A stretch of 64,000 nt of DNA from Adiantum capillus-veneris (Eukaryota; Streptophyta; Polypodiopsida; Polypodiales; Pteridaceae). The notes beneath the pieces are model-generated. The model searched no databases. It saw only the letters and a list, made by a program, of their open reading frames with translations, and was not told the DNA's origin. Both the position numbers and the translations under genes were made by a program. The stretch lies in contig CM043962.1 in assembly GCA_014529385.2 (NCBI GenBank), forward strand, positions 92,330,180-92,394,179, read 5' to 3'. Position 1 is the first letter of the stretch; every line of letters starts with the position of its first letter. Positions 1-13,447 of this stretch are shown here, piece after piece.

Positions 1-10
1 ACATTGCTAT

Positions 11-310
11 CTAATAACCATTGTAAGAAAGTGTGCAAACCATAGACAAATCTACGAGAGGTACACTGGAGGCAAGCGTGACATCACAGTCACTGGCATA
101 GACTGCCACTGGGACTGCCTCTCTAACCTGTGTCAAAGTCATATCTGCATCACGCATACATTTTCGTTGTTGTCTCATACATCTGAAACAACGGCGTCTA
201 ATGTGCCCGGTGTGACCACAATGCCAACAATGCAAGTATCGGCAAGAACGAGACCGTCGTCTCTCAGTGTCACACATATCTACAACCATAAGTGAATGGC
301 TAAGAACCAA
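11..310 (-). pseudogene. Ty1/copia Gag C-terminal fragment with zinc knuckle
   Basis: This minus-strand reading frame holds a complete retroviral-type zinc knuckle, C-WH-C-GHTG-H-IRRR-C (spacing CX2CX4HX4C), at bases 188-229, followed by a basic stretch. The knuckle packages element RNA in Gag. The downstream text resembles the Gag tail of the copia copy at 13.2-16.8 kb, including the same CFR-MRQ run after the knuckle. The frame ends at a stop near base 11, and the protease part would lie off the left edge. The 5' part of Gag is not readable in one frame, so I call it a remnant. The family assignment rests on the knuckle, the matching tail, and the LTR and primer site at 1.8-2.1 kb. Confidence 0.65.
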
Positions 311-1813
311 AGTATGGCGAGAAATTTAAGGAAAATCTGACAGAATCTCCCCTATAAATTGAGCAAAACCTCAAGTACAATCTCAACCATAAACCATGAC
401 AAATTGGCAACAAAGTGGGAGGTAACTCGAACACTACACAATGCTCAAAAGCATGATCAATCGCATCAAAATCGATGCTCACATATACATAAAACAACTC
501 CACAATCTGCAAACTCTACAAGCATAAACTGGGACAAACTGCTTAATCGAGCGTAAAGCGCATAACCATATATGTAAGTAGAGAGCAAACTAGCTCAAAA
601 CGTGTCCCGCAAGAGAAATGCTTGCAAAAATCTGCAAAAACCTGTGAAACCTGTGACTAGCAAAGTCTGTAACCACACAAGCATATGCAAATCCTCACTC
701 CTGGGAGAGTGGGTACAAGAACACCAAACTGTGTCCAAAATGACAAAACCTATCAATGTGAGAGCCAAGCTCGATCACAAACTATGGCAAGTAAACTCCA
801 GCCACTATCCCACAAAAGCATACACAAAGCAAAAGCTCAAGACACAAAAACCGGTATGTAAGCCAAAACACTGCAGAAGATGTCCTCAATTGCAAATGGC
901 AACACCTATGGGAATACTAGACTCAACTTGTAGCTGGGAGTCAAAACTGGTAGCTCCAAATGGCCAAGCACTCACAGCTCAAGACAAAAAAATGCAGACC
1001 AAAACACGCTCATGATGCAACACAATCTCGATCGCACCAACGATGCGCATAAAACTGCTGGAAAAATTTTGCCAGAGTTTCGTCAGCAAAATAGCTACAA
1101 AACCAGTAACCAAAGTGACTGCACGCTTAAAACCATGAGAAACCAAAGCGCATCAAACCACACTCCAAATGCATGCACCAATCTCCACATTGCATACATC
1201 ATTACAAACACCTGCATATCTAGTACACAAATACCTGCTCTACTTGTGAGACTGCCAAAAAACATGCTCAAGGCATACATTGCCGAGCTCAAACTGTAAT
1301 CACATGACTCTCCTTGAGCATCAAACCACATGAGGCATACATCGTATCTTCCCACCTGTGAGCAAACTTGTAGCCAATACCACTCTCACATCCGAGAGCA
1401 AACCATGTGTGGAATCCTCGACACACAATAAACAACTGTTGCTGCAAAAAATTCAGCACTTAGAATTTCAAAATTTTGATGTGACCAGCGAGTCCGAAAT
1501 GTGCCAAAACCCCAAGATAGACTCCTGGATCACATGTATCCGAGTCCGAGTATGGGAGATGTGCCAAAAACCTCTGTTTTCAGCCCGAAAATGCAGCACA
1601 AACTGCCAAAAGAGGATTGAAAAATGCTGCTCCTGAACCATAGCTTGAATGAGGTTTCTGATGGCACGAATGACTCCAAAAGGGGAGGTATAACGGCGGG
1701 ACACCTTGATGGAAACGCTCTCGGAAAGCTGAATTTGCTGATGCCGAAGTCAGAACCCTGTTTGCAGTCTTGAAAGTGCATCGCACGTGGAAATGATTTC
1801 GGGAATGAAACCG
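311..1813 (-). mobile_element. Copia 5' leader and degraded gag, no readable gene
   Basis: This 1.5 kb lies between the primer site (1814-1828) and the zinc-knuckle fragment. By position it is the untranslated leader and N-terminal gag of a minus-strand copia element. Several short frames exist on both strands, but none has a recognisable domain. The copia copy at 13.2 kb has a leader of similar length (about 1.5 kb) before its gag ATG, so the long non-coding leader seems to be a feature of these elements. Confidence 0.5.
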
Positions 1814-1828
1814 CTCACTCTGATACCA
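1814..1828 (-). other. Primer binding site (initiator Met tRNA type)
   Basis: Read on the minus strand this is TGGTATCAGAGTGAG. Its first 11 bases match the classic plant copia primer site complementary to initiator methionine tRNA. It sits two bases inside the end of the LTR, the same spacing as in the copy at 13.2 kb. Confidence 0.75.
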
Positions 1829-1830
1829 AT

Positions 1831-1875
1831 TGTGAGTGCGTGGATGCGGTGCGCGCATGGAGAGTGCAAAGGGGA

Positions 1876-1947
<72 letters not shown>

Positions 1948-2127
1948 ACGACACAGGATGTGGGTGGAGCTCCCAAATCTCACTGTGTAAGCACCATGTG
2001 AGAGTGTGAGTGAGAGCTCCTTATTCTTTGTATGTATAAAGAATAAGGAGATAAATGTGGGTGGCCGGTGGGCACTGGCCGGCAGACACGGGCAAAGAAT
2101 GGTGAGGCACACCACCTTTACCTAACA
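1831..2127 (-). mobile_element. 5' LTR of minus-strand copia element, contains (GA)n
   Basis: On the minus strand this runs from TGTTAGG to CACTCACA, so it has the canonical TG...CA ends. A two-base gap and the tRNA primer site follow. It is 297 bp and contains a (GA)n tract at about 1872-1946, which is (CT)n in the element's sense. An inverted repeat around 2018-2053 (arms read CTCCTTATTCTTT and AAAGAATAAGGAG) could form a hairpin in the transcript. The matching 3' LTR would lie beyond the left edge. Confidence 0.65.
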
Positions 2128-2263
2128 AACACCACTTCACAAGACTATTATGTAGTGGCTCGTCGCCACTACTATTTAGGCAACATGCCCATTGGTGTAG
2201 ATCCATTGGTTTAGGAAACATCACTTCACAAGAACAATATGTGAGTGGCTCGCCACCACTACT
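2128..2263. repeat. Direct repeat, two ~46-bp copies
   Basis: Bases 2128-2172 and 2217-2263 are near-identical: both start AACA(C/T)CACTTCACAAGA and both carry GTGGCTCG(T/C)C(G/A)CCACTACT. The GTGGC...GCCAC part is self-complementary, so each copy could fold. The repeat lies just outside the LTR at 1831-2127, with about 44 bp between copies. Confidence 0.7.
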
Positions 2264-5299
<3,036 letters not shown>

Positions 5300-5470
5300 C
5301 AAGGCCCCAACATAAACTTGGAATTCCGGGTCATGACTATGGATAGGGCAAACGTGGTCCTTAGTCAAGAGTGGATGCATGGATTGGGAAGCTCTATTTT
5401 GATGATGCAATAGAACAAGTTCTTCTTTGTTAAGGTCAAGCATTTCATATTCACACGATCATGGGGTATT
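5300..5470 (+). pseudogene. Ty3/gypsy protease remnant (C-terminal half)
   Basis: Translation shows EFRVMTMDRANVVLSQEW then MHGLGSSI. This is the characteristic second half of LTR-element aspartic proteases (the 'F-V-M-DRADVVLG-WL--LG' motif just before the RT linker). The catalytic Asp-Thr/Ser-Gly part is not readable upstream, and the frame breaks within a few codons downstream. It lies 2.1 kb before the RT remnant of the same strand, longer than usual, so insertions or rearrangement separate them. Confidence 0.5.
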
Positions 5471-7537
5471 TTTTGGTAATCACACCTAGTCTTCACAAAA
5501 TATCCAAGTTCATAAAGTTCACCATTCACATAGGTCACCTATTGGGGTGACCTGGTGACCCCCAAATAGCTCAATGGGCCCATGATAAGATCGACGGGCC
5601 TGCAAAACTTGAAAATAGTGCAAAAAATTGAAAATTGCAATGCAAAGTGCAAAGACAAACTTCGATTTGACTATTGAAATAAACTCAAAATTCATTAGAA
5701 AATTGGTGGAGGATTTGTATACAACACTAAGGTGGTGTTGTTTGTTCTAAGCTCCAACAACTAAATGGTGCTGGAGAGTTTGACGTAGGAGAAAAGTCCT
5801 CAAAAAACTATTGGAGAGCAAAAAGGCACTAACACTATAGAAAAATAAATGTAAAGAACAACAACAAAAAGAAAGAACTACAAAAACAATTTGAGATAAA
5901 AAAGAAAGCAATTTTGGATAAACTAACGCAATCCCAAGTGGACTCAAGGGGGATTAGTTCTAGCATTAAAAAAATTATGAACCTATAAAGATCTCCTTGG
6001 AAGCCTTTCAACCAGGCTTATAGGGTGGTCAGAACTTGGAATATAAGTTAAAACTTTATCTCGATACAAAACTTGAAAACGTTACAAAGATTTATCACCA
6101 TCACATAAGAACTTTTAGAAATACAACAAAAAAGTTGCTAAAATTTTGGAAACAAAGTCATAGACAAAAAAGGCCAATGCAAAAGCCAATGGATAGGTGA
6201 AAACTAAATCATAGAATCAACTCTGGAGCTTGTAGAGACACAAAAGGCAAAATGGAAGGAATTCCAGCTATTGAGGGAGACTGGTAAAAACATTTGTGGG
6301 AACTAATGAGAGATGTAAATGATAGTAGTCAATCCCTAGGATTGGATCCTTTCAAACACCTATGTTTAGATCATCCTCTTGTGGATCTAGAAATGCAATC
6401 TATATAGGGGTTGAGGTTCACAACAAATCAAAAACTCAAAAGTCAAAATTGAGAGCTTTGTCATCATATTTGGGAGAGCAAGAAGATAGGTTTTAAATGT
6501 GAAAAAGCACAAAGATATTTACACCTCGGTGAACCCTTTGAATGGACTCCTATTTTGACAACCATGAAAGTGTAAGTCAACAAATTAATTTAGAGTTTAG
6601 GGAGGCTAAATTAGAGAACCATTTATGGAATTGGCATAATAAACAACACTTAAGCACACACTAAAGAATAGAGTAGAGTGTAGACACAAGCTTGGTCAGT
6701 AGATTGAATGAAAGTGAGTACAGAGAGGCTCATCATATAGAGATAGTGTAGGCATTTCATCTAGCATTGTACATTACATCATATGGAAGCTCAAAATTAT
6801 CACAATCCACTTGAGAACTTGTGGATGAATTTTTAGTCTACTTTAGGGACCTCTTAACTAAGTCTAGGTGAATGCACACCCTCTAGTAATAGCTGCATGG
6901 GTACTTACACACCTTAGGTGTCTTTTCATGCCACCTATGCATCCTAGTAGTACACACAAGCATAGGTTGAAGCCCATAGCCTTAAAAATTGACTCTTACT
7001 AGGCTCCTACCAAATTCTATGATAATGAAGGTTATGAAATTATCCCTATAAAAATGTTGTCTATAAATAGCTAGAAAGACGACCAGATGAAAAATGATAT
7101 TCTAGAACAACACATAAACGAGGAGATTTTTGTATTGCATATACAAAATGAAATTTTCTTCTACGATTTAACACAGAAAAGACTTTGGAAGCATACTATG
7201 ATGCTATAAATGAGTTAAAAAAGAATTCTCTCACACAATCAAGTCTGCCACATAATCAAGCATGAATGCATGCTACATATGGAGAAGAGATCTTTTTTGA
7301 ATTCCCAAACCTAAGTCTGAAAAGACAAGGATAATACTGGCACATACTATAAATGAAACAAAAAAAGAAACTTATGTTGATGTGCAAAAGATGGTGAATG
7401 CAAAAGATATGCATAAAGGACAAAAATAGCGAGTTGTTTTTTGCATAGGTCAAGGAAACTAGACCCAAGAAAACCAATCATGAGAAGATCAAAAACATAA
7501 AAGTAAAACATCTTAACAAGAGCCAAAATTCACCAAA
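5471..7537 (+). other. Non-coding or decayed interior of gypsy element
   Basis: A purine-rich stretch with many stops in every frame. I see no domain. A frame near 7170-7230 reads like a Lys/Glu-rich linker (YYDAINELKK), but this is too short to assign. By position it is the PR-RT spacer of the decayed gypsy copy or inserted DNA. Confidence 0.3.
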
Positions 7538-8464
7538 ATGAAATGTAAAACTAAATATCAAGAGCTTAAGAGAACGCTTAGGGAATTACAAAGTACTAAA
7601 ATGGAGAGTGATGAAGAGAAACAAAGAGATACGATGCATACAAGATCATCAGTGTTTAACACTGAGAGAGTTACAAGCACTAATGAAATATTTTTATGGA
7701 CTAGAGGACACAAAAATATTGACTTAACCAACCTCAAAGGGGAATCTAAACTGGCCTGCATAGCTTCTAACTTTTCTCTCGAGGAGGAAGATATTTTGAT
7801 GAAAACTCTAAAGGAGTACAAAGATGTATTTTCTTGGTCCTATAAATACCTTAAAGGAGCAAATATAGATATTTTCTAGCACACAATTTGTGAGGGATGA
7901 CGTTAAGCATAGTTGTCAAAGGTCATACAATGATAATGAAACCTTTGTAAGAAAAATCAACGAAGAGATAAAGAAGTTGAAGGGTAGAAGAGTTTATTTA
8001 TGAGGTAGAAAATATAAATTGAGTTTCACTTATACTGGTTGTGCCCAAGAAGAGTGGAAAATTAAGTGTATGTGTCAATCTCAAAGAGGTATATGCTACA
8101 ACCATCAAGAACAACTAGATCCTCTTCTTATCAGAGAACACGTGTTGGAAAGGGTGGAGGGAAAAAAAGCTTATGGCTTCTTAGATAAAATTTTAAGTTA
8201 TAAAAAAATTGTCTACTCACCTAGAGCCAACATAAGACAAATTTTGCTACCGAGTGGGACATACTTGCCTACCATGTCATGTCATTCAGACCAAAAAATG
8301 CACCTGCTACTTTCCAAAGATTTATGAGTCATGCTTTTAAAGAGTATTTGAGGATATTATGGGAAGTATATATAGATAAAATATGTGATCATTCATCTTT
8401 TCAAAGAAACCATTTTGATAATCTATGTGAGGTTTTTGAGAAGAGTAGATACATAAAATCTTAA
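7538..8464 (+). pseudogene. Ty3/gypsy reverse transcriptase, frameshifted
   Basis: The first frame (7538-7879) ends with EEEDILMKTLKEYKDVFSWSY, the conserved segment just upstream of gypsy RT. After a break, frame 8019-8327 reads DPLLIREHVLERVEGKKAYG with FLDKILSYKK, matching the RT fingers and the 'FLDG-SGYNQ' palm motif. A third frame (8279-8464) gives SFRPKNAPATFQRFMSHAFK and then VYIDKIC where active RTs have Y-(M/V)-DD. The second catalytic aspartate is therefore replaced by Lys and the copy is dead. At least three frame changes are needed to read through. The HVLERV-GKKAYSFLD style resembles the Tat/Athila side of the family, though I would not insist on it. Confidence 0.7.
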
Positions 8465-9160
8465 ACCCTAAGAAATGTGTTTTCATGGTTACACAAGGAA
8501 AGATTTTGAGACATATAGTTTCCAAAAATGGCATTTCCACAGATTTTGAGAAAATGAAGGCTATTGTTGTATATACACAACCCACTACAATTTGTGAAGG
8601 GTAAGCTTTCATGGGCCATTTGGGATACTATTGACACTTCATTTATCTGTATGTGGTGGTAGCCAAGCCATTGCATGGTTTAATAATCGAGTTTAACTAG
8701 ACAAGTGATTGCAAAGAATCTTTTCAAAATATAAAAGATGTGTAGTCTTAGACGCTAGCTCTTTATGTGCATGTGGGTGCTTCTAACTTTGCTATTGGGT
8801 TTTTCTATCAACTATGCAAGTAGACAATTAAGCATGGTGGAGAAAAATTACACCACTATTGAGAGAAACTATGAATGATATATGCAGTAAGAAATCCTGG
8901 AATTATCTCCTAGTTAAAAAAATTACCTTCATTGTGGAACATCGGGCTTTACTTTGCTTGGTAAAAAAAACCATGTAGCATTGGACATATTGTCAGATGG
9001 TTTTTTATTCTTTTGGAATTTGACTTCAGAACGGAGGTCAAGAAAGGCTTGACACATATATGAGCATACCACTTATTCAAAATTGTATCAAGTGAAGCAC
9101 CGAATGGGGTGAAAGTTAATATTCTAGATGCTTACCTTTCCTTTTTTGAGATGATATCAA
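8465..9160 (+). pseudogene. Ty3/gypsy RT connection and RNase H remnant
   Basis: Continuing from the RT, short pieces in different frames read LNPKKCVFMV, GKILRHIVSKNGIS and GHLGYYRHFI (RT thumb). Further on, pieces match RNase H: SMVEKNYTTIE, NYLL-KKITFIVEHRALL and the tail TTYSK--QVKHRMG. The order is correct for a gypsy pol on the plus strand. Multiple stops and shifts make it non-functional. Integrase is not seen after it, and a GA microsatellite begins 240 bp on. Confidence 0.6.
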
Positions 9161-9398
9161 AATGGGCTACTAAGATTGTAACTTTGATGCCAATTTTCCA
9201 ATTCGACTGAAAACCTTCAAAATTTGGTCAACGGAGTCGAGATAACAAATGATCAAGTTGGTCTAAGTGGGGCAAGTGGTGTAAAAATCTTGATTTGCTT
9301 AACTTGAGAAATAGATAAGCATGTCACGGGGGATAGAGGGTTCAAACGAGTAAAAATCACCTCGAAGCATGATATGCCAACAAGGGTATTTCATACTT

Positions 9399-9425
9399 GA
9401 GAGAGAGAGAGAGAGAGGGGGGGGG

Positions 9426-9503
<78 letters not shown>
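9399..9503. repeat. (GA)n microsatellite with a G12 run
   Basis: A GA dinucleotide tract interrupted at 9417-9428 by about twelve consecutive G. It sits 240 bp past the gypsy RNase H remnant. No LTR ends were found around it. Confidence 0.95.
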
Positions 9504-9507
<4 letters not shown>

Positions 9508-10452
9508 GACCAGCGGATGAGATTATTACTATGCACACTATGGGAAACCATTTATGCTTACAAGTATCATTGAGACACTCCCATGGGTCAATGTAGGTTG
9601 CCAAAGACAAGTAAGAAAGCTATGATTTTATACATGAATCAAAATAATGTCACATTGGACCACCGGTAACACATGCATGTTACACATGATAGGGGTGTTC
9701 ATTTTCTTTGAAAATTTCACAGAAGACATCCCTCTACTTGCATTTACAAGGTGGTATAATTAGCCTCTACACAGACTAGATCTGCATGGATTGTGATCCA
9801 TGCAAATCCACCTTTTGATTCTACATTGATACCATAGCTTCATTAGGTAGTGGCTAAGCTATAAAACCTTGGGAGTCATAATTTCTAGAATTTTAAATAC
9901 ATAACTATGGTAGTTTGGCACATGGGAAAAAAGTTCACATTCTTTTTATCAATATGGGCATATAGATCTTGGAGATGGTCTAAACACCTACAAACCCATC
10001 ATTCATCACAATAGGACATGTCCTCTTTGATGGTATGGGATACAATCAAATGTAATGGGTCTAAACCTGGTCTAACTTAAAAAAAAAGCACCATAATATT
10101 TATCATGAGCTCTTAAGGCTCTAAAATTCCAAAGGGCATCATGAACCAATACTTCTAGTTCCAAACCAAGGGTCTACATACCTCTGTCTGGGCCTACTTA
10201 ATGAATTTTTTATAGATGATCACATTCCACTTTTGGACATTCAATCAATCGCATGAGGCAAGAAAGGGTCATCAAAAAGCTTTAAGGAAACCTAAGTAAT
10301 CTCGTCAAAAAACACCAGATTTTACTTATGATCAACTTTGCCAAAAGGGAACTTGAATAGGAAACAGGCTGAAATCAAGGGCTGATGGGTCCAAATGTCT
10401 TGTGAACTTAATCATGAGTCAAACTAGATATTAAGAATGCATTAAAATAGCT
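9504..10452. other. No gene recognised
   Basis: AT-rich sequence with no credible frame. It includes the first copy of a short perfect palindrome (9783-9804), described separately. Confidence 0.5.
9783..9804. repeat. 22-bp palindrome, copy 1
   Basis: Arms TGCATGGAT and ATCCATGCA are perfectly complementary around a TGTG centre. An identical 22-mer occurs at 10474-10495. Confidence 0.85.
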
Positions 10453-10761
10453 TTGGTCAACTTTATTTTAATTTGCATGGATTGTGATCCATGCATAAAA
10501 CCTAGATGTAGTGTTACCTATACCTATTGGTTCCCCATGACAAAGCAATCCAGCTTTGCTGCAAGTGGCACTAAGGCTCTATCAGGTGATGTAGATACAT
10601 ATGGGACCATATATAATACGTGCATTGCATGTGGAGTGCTCATATACAATAATGAGGCATTGGGAATGCTTATGCTTCCTTGTAAGCATGCATACCATAT
10701 CTACTATTTTGCACATGTTGCTAGAAAAGAGGGCATTTGCATGGCTCCAGGATGTAGCTAG
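10453..10761 (+). pseudogene. RING-like Cys/His fragment, function unknown
   Basis: The frame encodes 102 residues. Residues about 58-101 read CIACGVLIYNNEALGMLMLP, then CKHAYHIYYFAHVARKEGI, then CMAPGC. This has the look of a RING/treble-clef zinc site (C-x2-C ... C-x-H-x2-H-x2-[C] ... C-x4-C), but the position expected to be Cys after HIY is Tyr. The frame stops at a TAG directly after the last Cys. The N-terminal half overlaps a 22-bp palindrome and is probably not coding. It could be the decayed exon of a host RING gene or cargo of a transposon. I do not recognise the family. Confidence 0.3.
10474..10495. repeat. 22-bp palindrome, copy 2
   Basis: Identical to 9783-9804 and in the same orientation, 691 bp away. 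The two could be ends of a small element or a dispersed motif. Confidence 0.85.
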
Positions 10762-11829
10762 GTCATCTTTGAGAACATCAAGGATTTGATGTTTGCGGAT
10801 AGTGATGCTGCATGCATGAAGATTGGTAAGAATTTTTTTTGTTTATATTACCTATTTTCTTATACATGAATAGTGCTATGTTTTAAGCTACAATGTGTTT
10901 GAAATTCTGTATTGTTATTTTCATCTTTGCACTTACATGTTTGTAGTCACCAATATGGAAGTTGTTGTGGATATGGTACAAGCATGATGGTGCCACTTAA
11001 GGTTGCAAGAGGTACACTTGTGCTAGGAATAATAGGTAGCTATGAGCGTTTATGTGGTGGCCACATGGGTGGCTACTACCAATTGGCAGTGTTACCCATT
11101 ATTATGATAACATGGATTAGTATGAGCCATCACAACCTTTGTGGTACCTACCAATGTGCAACCATGGGTTAAGGTAATAAAAACCTATATTTCTCAATGG
11201 TACCTTTGTGGTAGATTTATCACTGGTGATTTATGTGGTAGCTTGCTAGGTAGTGGTTGCCTAGGTGGTAGCTGGCTAGGAGGTAGCCTTTGTGTCAACT
11301 AGTTGTCATGTGTTTTTAAGAAGGAAGATAAATGTCATGGTGCTAACATAATTATGGTAGGTGGAACTATGGTGCTAGGTGCTACCACTCTAGAATCCAT
11401 CACTATGACACTAGATACTTCTCTTATGGTAGCTACCAATGCTACTATAATTGATCTACTACTGCTATGGTAGCTTCCACTATGGGCTAGCTACAAATGT
11501 TGATGTGGTAGTATATATCAGTCTAGGGATAAATACCACCCACACCATCTTTTTGAAGTTATATACATGATTACATGGTATGCTCGAGAATCTATCCATA
11601 GAATTTATCTCCAGTGAGGTTGAAATCGAGGCTACAATTGCATGTAAAACATGTACCTTGTAGGTAGAGACTAAGTCTTAGGAACTCAGGAGATATGAAG
11701 AGGTATATTATAATTGAGAATCTTATGTAAACGATGAAAATGTTGAACCACAAATGTAATTGATTTTTTTAGAGGAAGCACTATGTATGCTTACTAGCAC
11801 ATAAAGCATGTTAGCACTATTCTAAGGAG
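10762..11829. other. No gene; short GGTAGCT/GGCTAGG repeats
   Basis: The stretch around 11195-11300 repeats GTGGTAGCT(T/G)G(C/G)CTAGG-type words several times. A short frame at 10912-11172 has no family resemblance. Confidence 0.5.
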
Positions 11830-12640
11830 TTAAAATCGAGTATACTAGTCAGCACACCTAGTATGCATAACTAGCATACCTAATATGAAAATAAGCAAAC
11901 ATGATATGCTAGTTAGTATACCTAAAATTCTATTAGCATACCTAATGATCACCTAGTGTGCTAGTTATAATACTTAGATAAGCTAGGAATGCTTACCTAG
12001 TATGCTAGTTGGTATATATGGGTTTCTCGTCAGAACACTTGCTAAGCTTCCAAGTATGCTTTAGCATACTTTGAAATATAACCTGATATGCTAGCTAGAA
12101 TACATGGTATGCTAGTTAGCATACCAGGTAATGCAATTTGATATGTTGTTTAGCATACCTGCCCATCTAGCTAGCACACCTAGACTACTGGTGAAAAGAC
12201 TTAATTGTAAGGATAGATGGTATTGTAGATGGTGGCTATCATGCATAAATGTTGAAGTAAGTAAAAGCATACAAGGAACCAAATGTTACCTAGCATGTTC
12301 CATATGCTAACTAGCATATCCCAAATGGATGGTTAAGATGTCACATATCTTTGTAGCATATCCATATGCTAACTAGCATATCCCAAATGGATGGTTAGGA
12401 TATCACATATTCTTTGTAGCATATCCATATGCTGACTTTCATTGTTGAATTCTTACTCACATATCTATATATATGTCTCTATATGCGAGTTATGCTTACT
12501 TGCATATCTATATATATGTCTCTATTTGTTGACTAGCATTTCTATATGCTAACAAGAATATCTGCTATGATAGATAATAAGCACATGTATGCTAACAAGA
12601 CTCTCCCTATGTTTATGGTACTTACTCTAAGCATGTATGC
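11830..12640. repeat. Field of TATGCTAGTTAGCATA-type palindromes
   Basis: More than a dozen copies or half-copies of ATGCTA(G/A)(T/C)TAGCAT occur in about 800 bp. Perfect inverted units include AGTATGCT-tt-AGCATACT (12053-12070), GGTATGCTA-gt-TAGCATACC (12106-12125) and ATATGCTA-ac-TAGCATAT (12302-12319 and 12364-12381). The last two belong to a tandem duplication with a unit of about 62 bp, starting at 12302 and 12364 with a partial third copy at about 12426. A second tandem pair (about 12462-12540) repeats CATATCTATATATATGTCTC. Confidence 0.8.
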
Positions 12641-13236
12641 TAAAGACTCTCTCCTATGTTGTTTGCTGCTAGGTACATCAAAATAGACAGTTGAAGTGGA
12701 GTCGACAAAAGAAGGATATGAGACATTTTTTATAAAGGATGGTGTAGAGAATATTGTGGTGGAGAAAACTGCTCAAGATTGTGATGACGAGGGGGAACAC
12801 CTATCGAGGGACCACCTACCAAAATATGGTGGCATTGAGGTCGATTTAAACAAAGGAGCTATAGTGGATGTTGTGCCATAAGATGGTCGGCCCACCAGCC
12901 ACCTACAAGTGATACCGATAAGAAGGTCGAGCAAGTGGAAGGTATAGTGGAAACCTCCCAAATCAAGGAGGATGCAAAAGTATCTGAGACGGGGTCTGTC
13001 GCGTGTGATTTTGAACAAATGAGGAAGGATGCAAGCATAGTTTAGAATGGGGTCTACTGGGCATGAGAAGATGCATGTCGGCAATAACAACTCCCTAGAG
13101 TCACATGTCAAAAATCTCAAGTAGAATATAAAAGGCCCTGGAGCAGCTATGGCCCCCAATTGCGATTACGTTGCAAAGGCATACAACTATAGGTGCAAGA
13201 AAAGTCACCCTCTCTCGTGCATTCAAAAAGTTGAAT
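12641..13236. other. No gene recognised
   Basis: A 61-codon plus-strand frame at 12696-12881 and a minus-strand frame at 12773-13159 overlap here. Neither has a known motif. The DNA is less AT-rich than its left neighbour and may be old coding sequence. Confidence 0.35.
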
Positions 13237-13241
13237 TGAAC

Positions 13242-13433
13242 TGTTGGGGTAAAGCCCCATGTGGCCAGTTAGGCCAGCTGCCCACCCACTATACGTATTC
13301 ATTATGTACATAATAGAATAAGGGGGCTCACATGTAGAGAGTGCATTTTAGCCCTTGCAAACACAAGGTCTCCTCTTCTCCTCTCTTCTCCATTGCTGCA
13401 CACACACACATACGCTCTTGCACGTGCACTTCA
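13242..13433 (+). mobile_element. 5' LTR of the 13.2 kb copia element
   Basis: 192 bp, TGTTGGGG...CACTTCA. It carries ACATAATAGAATAAG (possible TATA/poly-A region, about 13307-13321), a pyrimidine-rich CTCCTCTTCTCCTCTC and a short (CA)n. It is directly preceded by the target-site copy TGAAC. Confidence 0.92.
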
Positions 13434-13435
13434 AC

Positions 13436-13447
13436 TGGTATCAGAGC
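13436..13447 (+). other. Primer binding site
   Basis: TGGTATCAGAGC, complementary to the 3' end of plant initiator methionine tRNA, two bases after the 5' LTR. It primes minus-strand DNA synthesis. Confidence 0.93.

Noticed and set aside
359-1636. Series of plus-strand frames of 65-137 codons
   Set aside because: They lie antisense to a copia leader and have no domain; composition follows local base bias.
1580-1990. Long frames with Ser-Leu or Arg-Glu repeats (also at 2696-2989, 9299-9610, 35653-35893, 36577-36806, 40545-41207, 43120-43667)
   Set aside because: They are translations of (CT)n/(GA)n tracts, open on both strands and in several frames at once.
11830-12640. CRISPR-like array
   Set aside because: The genome is a plant's, spacing is irregular, the repeats are palindromic words rather than uniform direct repeats, and there are no cas genes.
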